DNA of 64,000 bases from Sphingobacteriales bacterium (GCA_016718845.1 JADKCK010000021.1:1-64000), one strand, 5' to 3'. Positions 7,356-16,734 are shown, numbered from the stretch's first letter. Program-made: numbers and translations. Notes: a model not told the origin generated them from the letters alone.

Positions 7356-9701
7356 ATGCAAAACGATAATTTTTCTGAAACACCGGACTTTACGCCTACC
7401 AACTACCTAAACGAGTTGAACGGCGTGCAGCGCCTTGCCGCCGAAAACACAACAGGACCAGTTATGATTGTGGCGGGTCCGGGGTCGGGTAAAACGCGCG
7501 TATTAACCTACCGTATTGCACACCTTATACATAGTGGTGTGCCAGCGTGGAGCATATTGGCGCTTACTTTTACCAACAAAGCTGCCCGCGAAATGAAAGA
7601 CCGAATTGGCAAAATTGTGGGCGAACAAGATGTTGCACAACTTTGGATGGGCACTTTTCACTCGGTTTTTGCCCGCCTTTTGCGCACCGAGGCTACGCAT
7701 TTGGGCTACCCAACCAATTTTACCATATACGACACCGAAGACTCAAAATCGCTGCTTGCCAGCATCATCAAAGAGCAAAACCTAAGCTCCGATACCTATA
7801 AAACAAATGTGGTGTATAACCGCATATCGCAGGCAAAAAACAATTTGCTTACGCCCGCCGCCTACCTAAAAATACCCGAAATTGTACAAAACGATGCCGC
7901 AGCAGGTTTGCCCAAAATTGGCGAACTGTATAAACTGTATGCCAACCGCTGCGCACAAGCCGGAGCCATGGATTTTGACGATTTGCTGGTAAAAACCTAC
8001 GCCCTTTTGGTTAGCAAACCCGAGGTGCTAGAAAAATACCAAAACCGATTTACTTATGTGATGATAGATGAGTTTCAGGATACCAACCCCGCACAATATG
8101 CCATCGTAAAACTATTGTCGCAAAAACACCGCAATATATGCGTAGTTGGCGATGATGCACAAAGTATTTACGCTTTCAGAGGGGCAACTATCCGCAACAT
8201 TTTAAACTACGAAACCGATTATCCCGAACTAAAAACCTATAAATTAGAGCAAAACTACCGCTCAACACAACGCATTGTGGCTATTGCCAACGAGGTTATT
8301 GCTGCCAATAGCAACCAAATAAACAAAAAAATATGGACAGATAATGCCGAAGGTACTACGCCCAAATTATTTGTTACAGCATCGGATATTGAAGAGGCAA
8401 AATTAGTTGCCGACTCTATTTTTGAAGAGCGTTTACGCAATCATTTCAAAAACGACGAGTTTGCCATTATGTACCGCACCAACTCGCAATCGCGCTTGTT
8501 CGAAGAGGCATTGCGCCGCCGCAACATACCTTATAAGGTATACGGTGGCACCTCGTTTTATCAGCGTAAAGAGGTAAAAGATGTGATGGCTTACCTGCGT
8601 TTGGTGGTTAACCCCAACGACGAAGAAGCACTGCGCCGCGTAATTAACTACCCAACACGCGGCATTGGCAAAACCACTATCGACAAAATTACCGCCCTTG
8701 CACGCCACGCCAATGTGGGTATCTGGCAAATTGTGGCAACCATAAAACAAACCACACTACCCAACAACGCCAAAGAAGCTATACACGGTTTTTATAAAAT
8801 GATGCAACTATTTACCGACTATGCCCGCCAAACCGACGCTTACGAAACCGCAAAATATATTGCCCGACAAGCTAATTTGTTGCAAGAGCTACACAACGAT
8901 AAATCGGTAGAAGGATTGAGCAGATACGAAAACGTGATGGAGTTGTTTAACTCTATAAAAGATTTTGTAGATAACAAACGCGAGGTATACAGCGCCGATA
9001 TGGACAACTCGTTGGGGGCATACCTGCAAGAGGTAAGCCTACTAACCGACCTTGACAAAGACGACGACGAGGTGCCACGCGTGCGCCTAACTACCATACA
9101 CAACGCCAAAGGGCTTGAGTTTGCTTGTGTGTATGTGGTGGGCTTAGAAGAAAAACTGTTTCCGTCGGAAATGGCAAGCCGCACAACCGCCGAAATTGAA
9201 GAAGAACGCCGACTATTTTACGTAGCCGTTACGCGTGCCGAAAAAAAATTACACCTATCGTATGCCGCCTCGCGACAACGCTTTGGTACCGTAATAGCTT
9301 GCGAACCCAGCCGCTTTTTGAGCGAAATTAACCCTTATAACCTAGAAATACGCGGTGGCAAAGCCTCCATGACCACTATGCCCAGCTACAAAAGCAACAA
9401 TAACAGTAACAACGAAAACCACGACCCCAGCAACGCCATACGCGCCAACATAAAAAGCGCCCAACAACTTAATCAAAACAAAAACGCCCAACAAAACATT
9501 GTAACCACCAACATACCCTTTAAACCCAGCGACAACAACCAACTGCTCGAGGGCATGACCGTAATGCACCGCCGATTTGGTAAAGGCAAAATAACCCAAC
9601 TAGACGGACGCGGCGACGGACGAATGGCAATTATTGTGTTTGAAGTAATGGGCGAAAAACGCATCATGCTAAAATTTGCCGAACTAATGATTGTGGAATA
9701 G
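7356..9701 (+). CDS. pcrA: UvrD/PcrA-type ATP-dependent DNA helicase
   Basis: 781 aa from ATG 7356; the open frame extends 35 codons further upstream but that part is not helicase-like and lies across the promoter. All superfamily 1A motifs are visible: Q-motif LNGVQRLAA, Walker A GPGSGKT (41-47), LTFTNKAAREMK, Walker B MIDEFQDTN, GDDAQSIYAFRGA, NYRST, TTIHNAKGLEF and YVAVTRAEKKLHLSYA. A Ser/Asn-rich linker leads to a C-terminal Tudor-like module (GMTVMHRRFGKGKITQL), as in PcrA, that binds RNA polymerase. It acts in nucleotide excision repair and in clearing replication and transcription conflicts. Confidence 0.93.
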   Translation: MQNDNFSETPDFTPTNYLNELNGVQRLAAENTTGPVMIVAGPGSGKTRVLTYRIAHLIHSGVPAWSILALTFTNKAAREMKDRIGKIVGEQDVAQLWMGTFHSVFARLLRTEATHLGYPTNFTIYDTEDSKSLLASIIKEQNLSSDTYKTNVVYNRISQAKNNLLTPAAYLKIPEIVQNDAAAGLPKIGELYKLYANRCAQAGAMDFDDLLVKTYALLVSKPEVLEKYQNRFTYVMIDEFQDTNPAQYAIVKLLSQKHRNICVVGDDAQSIYAFRGATIRNILNYETDYPELKTYKLEQNYRSTQRIVAIANEVIAANSNQINKKIWTDNAEGTTPKLFVTASDIEEAKLVADSIFEERLRNHFKNDEFAIMYRTNSQSRLFEEALRRRNIPYKVYGGTSFYQRKEVKDVMAYLRLVVNPNDEEALRRVINYPTRGIGKTTIDKITALARHANVGIWQIVATIKQTTLPNNAKEAIHGFYKMMQLFTDYARQTDAYETAKYIARQANLLQELHNDKSVEGLSRYENVMELFNSIKDFVDNKREVYSADMDNSLGAYLQEVSLLTDLDKDDDEVPRVRLTTIHNAKGLEFACVYVVGLEEKLFPSEMASRTTAEIEEERRLFYVAVTRAEKKLHLSYAASRQRFGTVIACEPSRFLSEINPYNLEIRGGKASMTTMPSYKSNNNSNNENHDPSNAIRANIKSAQQLNQNKNAQQNIVTTNIPFKPSDNNQLLEGMTVMHRRFGKGKITQLDGRGDGRMAIIVFEVMGEKRIMLKFAELMIVE

Positions 9702-9754
9702 TTTTTATGTAAAAGCATCAACAATTAGATTTTGACAACGCATTATTCATCATC

Positions 9755-10043
9755 TTGATACCGACATTGAAAAGTAGTAAATAGCTGCTCCATTTACGCC
9801 AGCTTATTTTTTAAAATTTACAACGGAGACACAGAGAACACAGAGTTTTTTTGGGATGGCTTTTTTATTTGTTATTTTTTAGTTTGCAACCGAGACAGGG
9901 AAAAACATAATCTCGTTCTTCTCTGTGCTCTCTGTGTCTCTTGTTGTTTTTTATTTTTTAGTTCACAAAAAATAAAGCACTCATAGAAGCTGCCAAACCA
10001 TGCCCTTTCAATAAAGCTAATACTTTTCAATGTCGTTATCAAA
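9755..10043 (+). mobile_element. MITE-like element, copy A (about 289 bp, terminal inverted repeats)
   Basis: Left end TTGATACCGACATTGAAAAG and right end (reversed) TTGATAACGACATTGAAAAG form inverted repeats of about 22 bp with one mismatch. The outer 80-90 bases at each end match, inverted, the element at 22650-22947; the centre differs and contains GGAGACACAGAGAACACAGA and its complement. It has no ORF. It fills most of the gap after the helicase gene, and its right end overlaps the first codons of the radical SAM gene. Confidence 0.75.
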
Positions 10044-11082
10044 TCTACAACCAACAATAAAAAAATTGTACCTTAAAGATATCCGCAATTTTGTATCCAA
10101 ACTTAGCCTGCGTAGGATAACAAATGCTTTCCAAATTTTGTTGTCGTATCACGTAGCCAAGTACACAGGCAAAGCCGTTCAGTGGGGCTTGCCCTTTACC
10201 GTATCGTTCGAGCCAACCACCTCGTGCAACCTGCGCTGCCCCGAATGCCCCAGCGGATTGCGCGCCTTTACACGCCCAACAGGTATGCTATCAAACGATT
10301 TTTTTAGGCAAACCGTTGCCGAAATTGCCGACCGCCTTATCTATCTGTACTTCTATTTTCAGGGCGAACCCTACCTAAACCCCGAGTTTTTAGACATGGT
10401 AAAATACGCCTCCGATAAAGGCATTTATACCGTAACCTCTACCAACGGGCATTACCTAACCGAAGCCAACGCCCGCCGAACCGTCGAGTCGGGTTTAGAC
10501 CGCATCATTATATCCATCGACGGAACCACCCAAGAAACCTATCAATCGTATAGGATAGGAGGCAAACTAGAAAAAGTACTCGACGGAACACGCCGCTTAG
10601 TACAAGCCAAACGCCAGCTACAATCGGCAACGCCACACATCATTTTTCAGTTTTTGGTGGTGCGCCCCAACGAACACCAAATTGCCGATGTGCAAAAATT
10701 AGCCACCGAGTTGGGGGTAGATGAAGTAAAACTAAAAACCGCACAAGTATACGAGTACGAACACGGCAACCCACTTATACCCACCATTGATAAATACTCG
10801 AGATACAAACAACAAACCGACGGCACTTATACCGTAAAAAACAAGCTAAGTAACCATTGCTGGAAACTGTGGCACTCGTGCGTAATTACCTGGGACGGCA
10901 AAGTAGTGCCTTGTTGTTTTGACAAAGATGCCACTCACCGATTAGGCGATTTGCAAACCCAAACCTTTGCACAAGTGTGGCACAGCGAAGCCTATTACCG
11001 TTTCCGTCGCTCCATTTTACAATCGCGCAAAAACATTGACATTTGCGCAAATTGCTCCGAAGGAACAAAAGTGTGGGCTTAA
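10030..11082 (+). CDS. Radical SAM protein with SPASM domain
   Basis: 350 aa. The radical SAM cluster motif is CNLRCPEC (Cys66, Cys70, Cys73), followed by the barrel segments YFQGEPYLNPEF, STNGHYL and IISIDGTTQETY. The C-terminal SPASM region supplies further cluster cysteines (NHCWKLWHSC, VVPCCFD, CANCSEG). Such enzymes modify peptides or small molecules by radical chemistry, or mature other enzymes; the substrate is not identifiable and no precursor peptide gene is adjacent. The first five residues (MSLSN) come from the end of a MITE-like element; no other ATG is available before the domain, though a TTG at codon 13 is possible. Confidence 0.85.
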   Translation: MSLSNLQPTIKKLYLKDIRNFVSKLSLRRITNAFQILLSYHVAKYTGKAVQWGLPFTVSFEPTTSCNLRCPECPSGLRAFTRPTGMLSNDFFRQTVAEIADRLIYLYFYFQGEPYLNPEFLDMVKYASDKGIYTVTSTNGHYLTEANARRTVESGLDRIIISIDGTTQETYQSYRIGGKLEKVLDGTRRLVQAKRQLQSATPHIIFQFLVVRPNEHQIADVQKLATELGVDEVKLKTAQVYEYEHGNPLIPTIDKYSRYKQQTDGTYTVKNKLSNHCWKLWHSCVITWDGKVVPCCFDKDATHRLGDLQTQTFAQVWHSEAYYRFRRSILQSRKNIDICANCSEGTKVWA

Positions 11083-11230
11083 ACCAAAATTTGGTGCTTT
11101 TTTAGGCAAAAATAGCTATTCAAGATTTAAGAAAAAGAAAACTTTATTTTGCTTTTTACGTAAGACACGCATCCTTGCATTAATACCTGTGTTAAACAAA
11201 CAATAATGGCTCATAAAAACAATTTTAAGA

Positions 11231-11277
11231 CGCGCAAGTAGCTGATAATCAGCCACTTGTGCGTTTTTTGCGTTTTT
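11231..11277 (+). terminator. Terminator after the radical SAM gene
   Basis: Long stem ACGCGCAAGTAGCTGA / TCAGCCACTTGTGCGT with few mismatches, loop TAA, then T6. It lies about 150 bases past the stop. Confidence 0.8.
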
Positions 11278-11404
11278 TAAAATACCTTAATGTTCTTAGC
11301 TTTATTAACTCGCTATTTTAAGCCTAAAAAAACCGCTTATTGTATAAAGCTCGACAGCATAACTACCAAGTATTTTTTTTGCCAACATTTTTTAGCAAAA
11401 AAAT

Positions 11405-11436
11405 TTTGGTGATGAACCCAAAATGTCATAACTTTG
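11405..11436 (+). promoter_or_regulatory. Promoter of the lipoprotein gene at 11510
   Basis: TTTG at 11405-11408, a 20-base spacer, then TAACTTTG at 11429-11436, matching the Bacteroidota TTTG-N19-21-TAnnTTTG promoter. It is 74 bases before the start codon. Confidence 0.65.
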
Positions 11437-11509
11437 CAACGTCAAACGATACGAACAACGCCCAAAAAGGTTTCAAAATGGGCAAATTTTTTTAGCACTC
11501 TAAATTATT

Positions 11510-12322
11510 ATGATTATGCAACGTTTCTGGTTATTCATCTGTATATTAGTTGCCTTTGCAACTGCCTCTTGCGAAAAAGATCTTTCTTATGTTTTAGATG
11601 ATGAAATGGCAATTAGCACAAACAACAACTTTTCGCAACCTATCCGCGATGGTATCACAAAACCAACACAAAGCCAAACAAGCACCTGCCCCCCCTCTGC
11701 CGATGCTGCCAATTTATATACCCTTGATATTAATGTAATTGCTAAACAATTAATGGGCAACCAAAGCCCCGAGGTAGTTATCCCCGAAACTTATCAACAA
11801 GAAGCCCTGCGTTTATTAACTGCCGTATATAATGCCACCGATTTAACCGCCCGCGACTCGGTTGTTAGCCAGTTCGCTATCCACGATTGCACAGCAACTG
11901 CCCAATACGAGTTTTTTATGGGTGCCGATGCCTCTAAACCATGGGTGCAAAACCTAAAAAACAACATATCGCCTACCGGTAACAGCACCATCGACAACTT
12001 AATTAACCAACACAATGTATCTTTTTCTTACACTTCGTTTTTAATGGCTTTTACAGGTACTGCCAATAGCAATATTTGTATGAACAACCTACTACAAACA
12101 TTAAATGGCATCGATGGTATATCTTATACCGAATGCAACCCTGTAATGGGCGACGGAAACCGCATTACTGTGCAGCCAAACTATGGCTATACCGATATTA
12201 CTTACAGCTACGGCTTTGGCGATTGCCAAGCAGGTTGTATTGGTCGTTGGAACTGGACTTTTAGAGTATACCCCGACTGCACCGTTGAACACCTTGGTAG
12301 CTCAGGCACCCCAATTAATTAA
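11510..12322 (+). CDS. Lipoprotein of unknown function
   Basis: 270 aa; ATG at 11510, or at 11516 two codons later. A hydrophobic leader ends in the lipobox TASC (about residue 20), so it is expected to be anchored in an outer or inner membrane. The mature part begins with a Ser/Thr/Gln-rich linker and has no recognised domain; the last 60 residues are Gly/Tyr/Cys-rich (TYSYGFGDCQAGCIGRWNW) and may be disulfide-bonded. It has its own promoter and no operon partner. I do not recognise the family. Confidence 0.75.
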   Translation: MIMQRFWLFICILVAFATASCEKDLSYVLDDEMAISTNNNFSQPIRDGITKPTQSQTSTCPPSADAANLYTLDINVIAKQLMGNQSPEVVIPETYQQEALRLLTAVYNATDLTARDSVVSQFAIHDCTATAQYEFFMGADASKPWVQNLKNNISPTGNSTIDNLINQHNVSFSYTSFLMAFTGTANSNICMNNLLQTLNGIDGISYTECNPVMGDGNRITVQPNYGYTDITYSYGFGDCQAGCIGRWNWTFRVYPDCTVEHLGSSGTPIN

Positions 12323-12636
12323 TAATACATTTACCCAATAGCTCTTTTACTAAATTATCTCCCCCCCTTATCTTCATAGTTTTTTATCTAAATTTCATTG
12401 CTTTTTGTTTAAAAATTGTTTGTTGTAATAATGTAGAGTGAGTATCGTTTCTAATATTTTTCTCGAATTGTAGTTTCCAGCGGCGTGATGCTTGTTGGAA
12501 ACTTTTTGTTTTTGGATACCCCTATCTATTTCTTATGCTTCTAACGGATTGTGTGGTTTTAAATTTAGCCGTTTTTTCTTGAAATACTGGGCTTGCCAAC
12601 AGTTTGTATGAATTTTAAAAGGTGATGTAGGTATTT

Positions 12637-12871
12637 AAATCTTGTTAATCCTGCAATCCTGTTGACTAAATTTTTGTTTTTGTGTAAAGTCTAAATTTGC
12701 GTTTAACTTCTACCGAACGCCCAAAATTGATAAGCAATCCGATATCTATTTGTGTATTCTAAAAAACCTGCCCTAATGTATTATGTACGGTATAGGCGCA
12801 ACCTATTATTATTTTGGTTAGTTCTTCGTGTTGCATGTGTTTTTGACAGGATTACAAGATTAACAAGATTT
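12637..12871. mobile_element. Inverted-repeat element around a GxxExxY remnant
   Basis: Ends at 12637-12663 and 12844-12871 are inverted copies of AAATCTTGTTAATC plus TG(C/T)AATCCTGT. Between them lies a truncated GxxExxY gene. The rest of the 12323-12876 gap (12323-12636) shows nothing recognisable. Confidence 0.6.
12666..12836 (-). pseudogene. GxxExxY family protein remnant (internal deletion)
   Basis: From ATG 12836 the frame reads MQHEELTKIIIGCAYTVHNTLGQVF, a stop, then IDIGLLINFGRSVEVKRKFR. These are the N- and C-terminal ends of GxxExxY proteins (normally about 125 aa); the roughly 70 central residues with the signature motif are gone. The family is small, common in Bacteroidota, often scattered in repeats, and of unknown function. 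The remnant is clearly dead. Confidence 0.75.
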
Positions 12872-12876
12872 GATTT

Positions 12877-14538
12877 TTATTCTTTTTTCTTTAACTCCTC
12901 TAAATGGTGTATTTTATAAACCCTTAAACCCGAACTTATTTCATCAAACACTTTTTCGAAGGTAGCAGGTGGCTGTTGCACATATTTAGGTAATTTTTCC
13001 CAAGGCGTACCACAAAGGTATTGGGTATAGCCATTCAAAAACAAATAAACCGGTTGTTGTGGCAAAAAAGTGTAATTTTCTGCTTCTTTAAAAGTAATAA
13101 ACCTATGCTGTGTGGTGTCGAACGAGCAATAGTATTGGCTTAAATTGCGTTGCACCTCGTTGGTAATAATAACGTTTTTTTCAGGTTTATTTTTGAAATA
13201 ATCCCACACAAAATGTTTTTGACGATTGTAATGTACGCTTTGGGCATAAGACATGTATTTTATTGGATAGGCAAACAAAGTAGCGATAAACACAAATACA
13301 CACACCCTAGCTACCATCAAAGGAGTTTCGGGTGTTGTTGCATGGGTATCTGCTGAAATATTGGGCAAAAAATAACGCACCACACACAATACCAATAAAG
13401 GCAGGTATAGGTAATTGTTTATCTCGAACCCGCTAACATACGAAACAGCACACAAACCTAAAATAGCCAACAAAAAATACAGTTTGTGCGCCCCCGCATA
13501 CAAATAGGCGTACCAAAACGGAGCCGAAGCTATTGCAGCTATGGGCATAAAAAATAAATAATGGCGTGGGTCGGCACAAAGTGGCTTATAAACACCAAAC
13601 GAAGTGGTCATGAAATTGGCAGACAATGCCGCAATAGTTGCCGTTATGGTAGCAAACGCTTGTGGGTCGGTTATTGCCCAAAGGCGGGCTCTGCCTATTT
13701 TATACCATGCCAAAGGCAAAACTATAATACCCAAAGCCATGCCTCCGCCCACAAAAACCTGCCAAAGCTCGTAGCCAATGCGCTTTAGTGTAGCAGATAA
13801 GGGCAAAACCTCGTAGCTACAAGTAGGCATAAAATAACTGTTGGCTTGTATGGCTACAAAACGTTGTAAAGGATTGCCCGTTTCTATCCAAATATACCCA
13901 AAATTAACCGCCAACAAAAGCCCACCAAATAATATACTATAGCCCCAAAACTTCAAGTGTTTTTTTTGAACCACATCGGATAGGGCAATGTAACCAAATA
14001 CCGGAACAGTAAGCCAAATACTTTCTTTGGCAAGATACCCAAACAACAAACAGGCAGCCAAAGCAAAGGCATATACTGCGGCTTTTTGTTGTTGCTCAAA
14101 CCGGTACCGATACACCACAGCTAATGCCGCCGTAAATGCCAAAGCAACAGGCACATCGGGCATTATTTTATCGGCATAAAACAGCACCCAATGTGCCAAC
14201 ATCCACAATGCCAATGCCAAACACGCTACGGTAGCATTGTAAACACGACAAAAATACAAAATCAATAAACCAGTTAAAATGCTCATGCCCATAGCAGGCA
14301 ATGCCGATGCCGTATCGCTTACACCCAAAAGCTTGTAAAACAACGCAACAGGTGCCACAATGCCCAATCTATAGGCAAAATGGTCGATACCCAAAGCCAG
14401 CTTACCCTGCGCTAAATCGTTGGCAAAGCGGGCATAATACATATCATCGTAGCCAAAATGCCCCAAATAACCCCACAAATGATAAACCACTAAAAAAGCA
14501 AGTAGCAGTAAGGCAAATAATGTTTTGGTCAGATTCAT
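12877..14538 (-). CDS. GT39/PMT-like integral membrane glycosyltransferase
   Basis: 553 aa, ATG start. About 11-12 hydrophobic segments fill residues 5-430, followed by a soluble C-terminal domain of about 110 residues. After the first membrane segment comes GYDDMYYARFANDL, the acidic-pair loop expected at the active site of dolichyl/undecaprenyl-phosphate-dependent mannosyltransferase-fold (GT-C) enzymes, and AKES further on. Such proteins move a sugar from a lipid carrier to lipid A, protein or glycan on the outer face of the inner membrane. The specific acceptor is unknown. Preceded by a TATCTTTG box on the minus strand. Confidence 0.75.
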   Translation of the reverse strand: MNLTKTLFALLLLAFLVVYHLWGYLGHFGYDDMYYARFANDLAQGKLALGIDHFAYRLGIVAPVALFYKLLGVSDTASALPAMGMSILTGLLILYFCRVYNATVACLALALWMLAHWVLFYADKIMPDVPVALAFTAALAVVYRYRFEQQQKAAVYAFALAACLLFGYLAKESIWLTVPVFGYIALSDVVQKKHLKFWGYSILFGGLLLAVNFGYIWIETGNPLQRFVAIQANSYFMPTCSYEVLPLSATLKRIGYELWQVFVGGGMALGIIVLPLAWYKIGRARLWAITDPQAFATITATIAALSANFMTTSFGVYKPLCADPRHYLFFMPIAAIASAPFWYAYLYAGAHKLYFLLAILGLCAVSYVSGFEINNYLYLPLLVLCVVRYFLPNISADTHATTPETPLMVARVCVFVFIATLFAYPIKYMSYAQSVHYNRQKHFVWDYFKNKPEKNVIITNEVQRNLSQYYCSFDTTQHRFITFKEAENYTFLPQQPVYLFLNGYTQYLCGTPWEKLPKYVQQPPATFEKVFDEISSGLRVYKIHHLEELKKKE

Positions 14539-14609
14539 AGGACGTTTTGATTTTATACCGTAGTTAAAAAATATTTGTTGATAAGTACCCCTTCAAATTA
14601 GTTTTTTGG

Positions 14610-14617
14610 CAAAGATA
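14610..14617 (-). promoter_or_regulatory. Candidate -7 box for the GT39-like gene
   Basis: TATCTTTG on the minus strand, 71 bases before the ATG at 14538. Confidence 0.45.
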
Positions 14618-14715
14618 GTTCAAATATTGAGTATCTATTTGGTAAAATTGCCTCATTTAGCTGTATTTCAATCCGAAAATAACCTTTGAAACTCAAACTA
14701 CATAACTCCGTTAGG

Positions 14716-14932
14716 GGCAATTTAGTGGGTAATTTTGAAAAAAACAACCAAATATTGACTGCCTAACAATTAAACCCCTAACTTTGTGGCACAAGATACG
14801 ACAAATTCTAAAAAAACAACATTACGCATAAAAAACGTTGTTTTTATGACACGGGCTATTTAGCCCACAAACAATTTTTGCGCAAAGGGTGGCTAAGTAT
14901 CAAACACACTATTTGCTACTATCGGGAGTCGA
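14716..14932 (+). pseudogene. Truncated duplicate of the YHS-domain gene 5' end with its promoter
   Basis: Matches 17301-17550 in order: the leader block starting GGCAATTTAG, the TAACTTTG box (14779-14786), TGGCACAAGATACGACAAAT, then the signal-peptide codons and VAKYQTHYLL. The start codon corresponds to ATA (14828), an in-frame TGA and a deletion interrupt the leader, and similarity stops at about 14932, where unrelated coding sequence is joined in frame. Confidence 0.75.
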
Positions 14933-15041
14933 AAAACTCAAAGAGAATTACATTTATTTTCATGACAATTTTAGAGGCAATACAACATCAGGATTTAACT
15001 TAGAAAATCTTAAACCAGTAAAAGGAAAAAAATTACTATAA
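14933..15041 (+). pseudogene. Orphan C-terminal coding end (possible toxin tip)
   Basis: An open stretch of about 35 codons (KENYIYFHDNFRGNTT then SGFNLENLKPVKGKKLL, stop) begins exactly where the YHS duplicate ends and stops 11 bases before the next gene. It has natural composition but no start codon of its own. Its place, just upstream of an immunity-like gene, resembles displaced toxin tips in Rhs loci; this is inference. Confidence 0.4.
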
Positions 15042-15052
15042 AAATAAACAAA

Positions 15053-15754
15053 ATGACTAAAATTCCCGTAAAACAATTAATTAATTTATTGTTTCAGTAT
15101 CTTTCGCCTATTTGCAAAGAGCATGGTTTTAAACCCATTAAATCAAAAAGGTGTTTTAAACTTCTAAAAAATAATTGCAAATTTACACTCGATATAATTA
15201 TAAAAGACTACTATTATCACGAGATAGATTTTTCTTTTGGCATCCATATACGTGACATTGCCGAGTTACAGATTCCGTGCCTAAAAATGCATCCTGCTTG
15301 CGCTTTGATAAAACCGGAAGCATGGGATGATAGGCATACATTGGGAGTAGATTTAAATTGGTTATTAACTGGTTCATCTGCTGGTTTCTGTAGCGTATAT
15401 ACAGAAGAGCAATTATTAACTGAAATGCCCAACATTGTAAAAAGCATACAACAACATGCTTTCTCTTTTTTCGATAATTATTCTGATTTGCAATTTCTTA
15501 ACAAAAAATTCAATATAGATTTTGAAAGAGGGTTGATATTTCCTATACTCACCGGAGCAGAAATACTAACACCCTTAGTAATTGCTAAATTGTGTAACCA
15601 TCCAAACTACAACGAGCTTGTTGAAACTTATCGTCCCAAATATTTAGGATTGCTTCAAGGTGGAAATCCTAGAAAAGAGGGCTATAAGGCACAAATTGCA
15701 TCGGTATATGATTGTTTAGTAGAAAGACTAAAAACAGTACAACCATTATACTAG
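15053..15754 (+). CDS. Hypothetical protein, possible immunity protein (DUF4304-like)
   Basis: 233 aa, ATG start, soluble, no signal peptide, AT-richer than neighbours. The N-terminal part (LFQYLSPICKEHGFKPIKSKRCFKLL, then beta-strand-rich segments) has the look of DUF4304-type proteins, which often occur as immunity or phage-related genes, but the match is weak. It sits after an orphan coding end and before a good terminator, next to an Imm11-like gene. Immunity to a lost toxin is the contextual guess. Confidence 0.45.
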   Translation: MTKIPVKQLINLLFQYLSPICKEHGFKPIKSKRCFKLLKNNCKFTLDIIIKDYYYHEIDFSFGIHIRDIAELQIPCLKMHPACALIKPEAWDDRHTLGVDLNWLLTGSSAGFCSVYTEEQLLTEMPNIVKSIQQHAFSFFDNYSDLQFLNKKFNIDFERGLIFPILTGAEILTPLVIAKLCNHPNYNELVETYRPKYLGLLQGGNPRKEGYKAQIASVYDCLVERLKTVQPLY

Positions 15755-15761
15755 TAAATTT

Positions 15762-15804
15762 AAAAAGCAGCATATTCTTTCAATAAAAGAACATGCTGCT
15801 TTTT
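15762..15804. terminator. Bidirectional terminator after the first immunity-like gene
   Basis: Stem AAAAAGCAGCAT-TTCTTT / AAAGAA-ATGCTGCTTTTT with one bulge on each side, 8 bases past the stop codon. Confidence 0.85.
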
Positions 15805-15817
15805 AAAACAAATACTA

Positions 15818-15870
15818 GCCACCCAAGCCCGCAACAACAAACAATACGAAAAACCCACCACCTAGGCAAC
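15818..15870 (+). repeat. 53-bp direct repeat, copy 1
   Basis: Starts GCCACCCAAGCCCGCAACAA and ends CCACCACCTAGGCAAC; identical over all 53 bases to 16735-16787. It directly precedes the second orphan coding end. Confidence 0.9.
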
Positions 15871-15993
15871 GAGTGGGAAACTTTGCATGTTGACTATCAA
15901 CCCAAAGATGCTAAAGATTATTTAGAAAATATATTAGTACCACAATTAAAACAAGATTTAAGCACCAAAGTAGCAAGTAAAAAAATTGACTAA
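15865..15993 (+). pseudogene. Second orphan C-terminal coding end (possible toxin tip)
   Basis: From the end of the 53-bp repeat an open frame reads GNEWETLHVDYQPKDAKDYL, then ENILVPQLKQDL, ending KKID at TAA 15991-15993, one base before the ATG of the Imm11-like gene. Any ATG for it lies within the preceding terminator (15793), so it looks like the 3' end of a longer gene left behind. The tight spacing to the next gene is typical of toxin-immunity pairs. Confidence 0.45.
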
Positions 15994-15994
15994 A

Positions 15995-16624
15995 ATGAAC
16001 TACTATTATTTACGAAAATCGTTTAAAGATATCGGTTCTGCACCTATGCAAATAAAAGACATGTCCAATGGATATGAATTTGGGGCTGCAAACTCGTTAC
16101 GCAAGCTCACATTTTTTACAAAACCTGCATTTACCCCCAATTTACAGTATTTTGTATTGGCACATAAAGCTAAGGTAACCGATTTTATACACGATATCAT
16201 TAGTGCATATGGTTTTTTAATAAGCCCAAAAGCAAAAAATATCATGGTAAATTTTAACCTGCCACAACACATTTATTTTATTGCAGGCGTAATGTACCAT
16301 AAAAAAATGTTAGGCGATTATTATTGGCTGCATCTTTTAGAAGAAGATACCCATTTAATTGATTTAGCAGAATCTAGTTTTTGCGTACAAAAGGGTGGTT
16401 GGTATGACGATGAATGGTACGAAGACGAGGTAGAAACTGCTTATTTTAAATCAATGGAAGAAATTGTACTAAAACGTAAAGAAATTGTAGGCAGTGGACG
16501 GTATATTCGACCATACAAATTAAGTGTAAAAGCCAATTCTCTAAATAGAGACCTATATATATTTACATTTATGCGTAGTCAATATATCATTTCAGAAAAC
16601 TTAAAAAATGCTTTGGAAGGCTGA
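15995..16624 (+). CDS. Imm11 (DUF1629)-like immunity protein
   Basis: 209 aa from ATG 15995; a TTG three codons upstream overlaps the previous stop. The layout matches the DUF1629/Imm11 family: MNYYYLRKSF at the start, a central beta-rich part with SPKAKNIMVNFNLPQHIYFI and DYYWLHLL, and the closing IFTFMRSQYIISENLKNALE. These cytoplasmic proteins neutralise co-encoded polymorphic toxins. No complete toxin gene is present, only orphan coding ends and an Rhs-core remnant, so this may be a retained orphan immunity gene. Confidence 0.6.
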   Translation: MNYYYLRKSFKDIGSAPMQIKDMSNGYEFGAANSLRKLTFFTKPAFTPNLQYFVLAHKAKVTDFIHDIISAYGFLISPKAKNIMVNFNLPQHIYFIAGVMYHKKMLGDYYWLHLLEEDTHLIDLAESSFCVQKGGWYDDEWYEDEVETAYFKSMEEIVLKRKEIVGSGRYIRPYKLSVKANSLNRDLYIFTFMRSQYIISENLKNALEG

Positions 16625-16683
16625 AAAAATTACAGGCATAGAAATATTGCCTCTTGACTTTGAATTTAAGGTAATCTAAAAAA

Positions 16684-16719
16684 ATAACCTCTACTATTTG
16701 GTAAAATAGTAGAGGTTAT
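16684..16719. terminator. Hairpin after the Imm11-like gene
   Basis: Perfect 16-bp stem ATAACCTCTACTATTT / AAATAGTAGAGGTTAT with a 4-base loop. The T-run is on the minus-strand side; on the plus strand it is followed by GTACTTTTG, so termination there may be weaker. Confidence 0.65.
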
Positions 16720-16734
16720 GTACTTTTGTGCTTT

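Noticed and set aside
15053..16624. Phage origin of the two immunity-like genes
   Set aside because: No phage structural, integrase or lysis genes are near; the Rhs-core remnant gives a better explanation.
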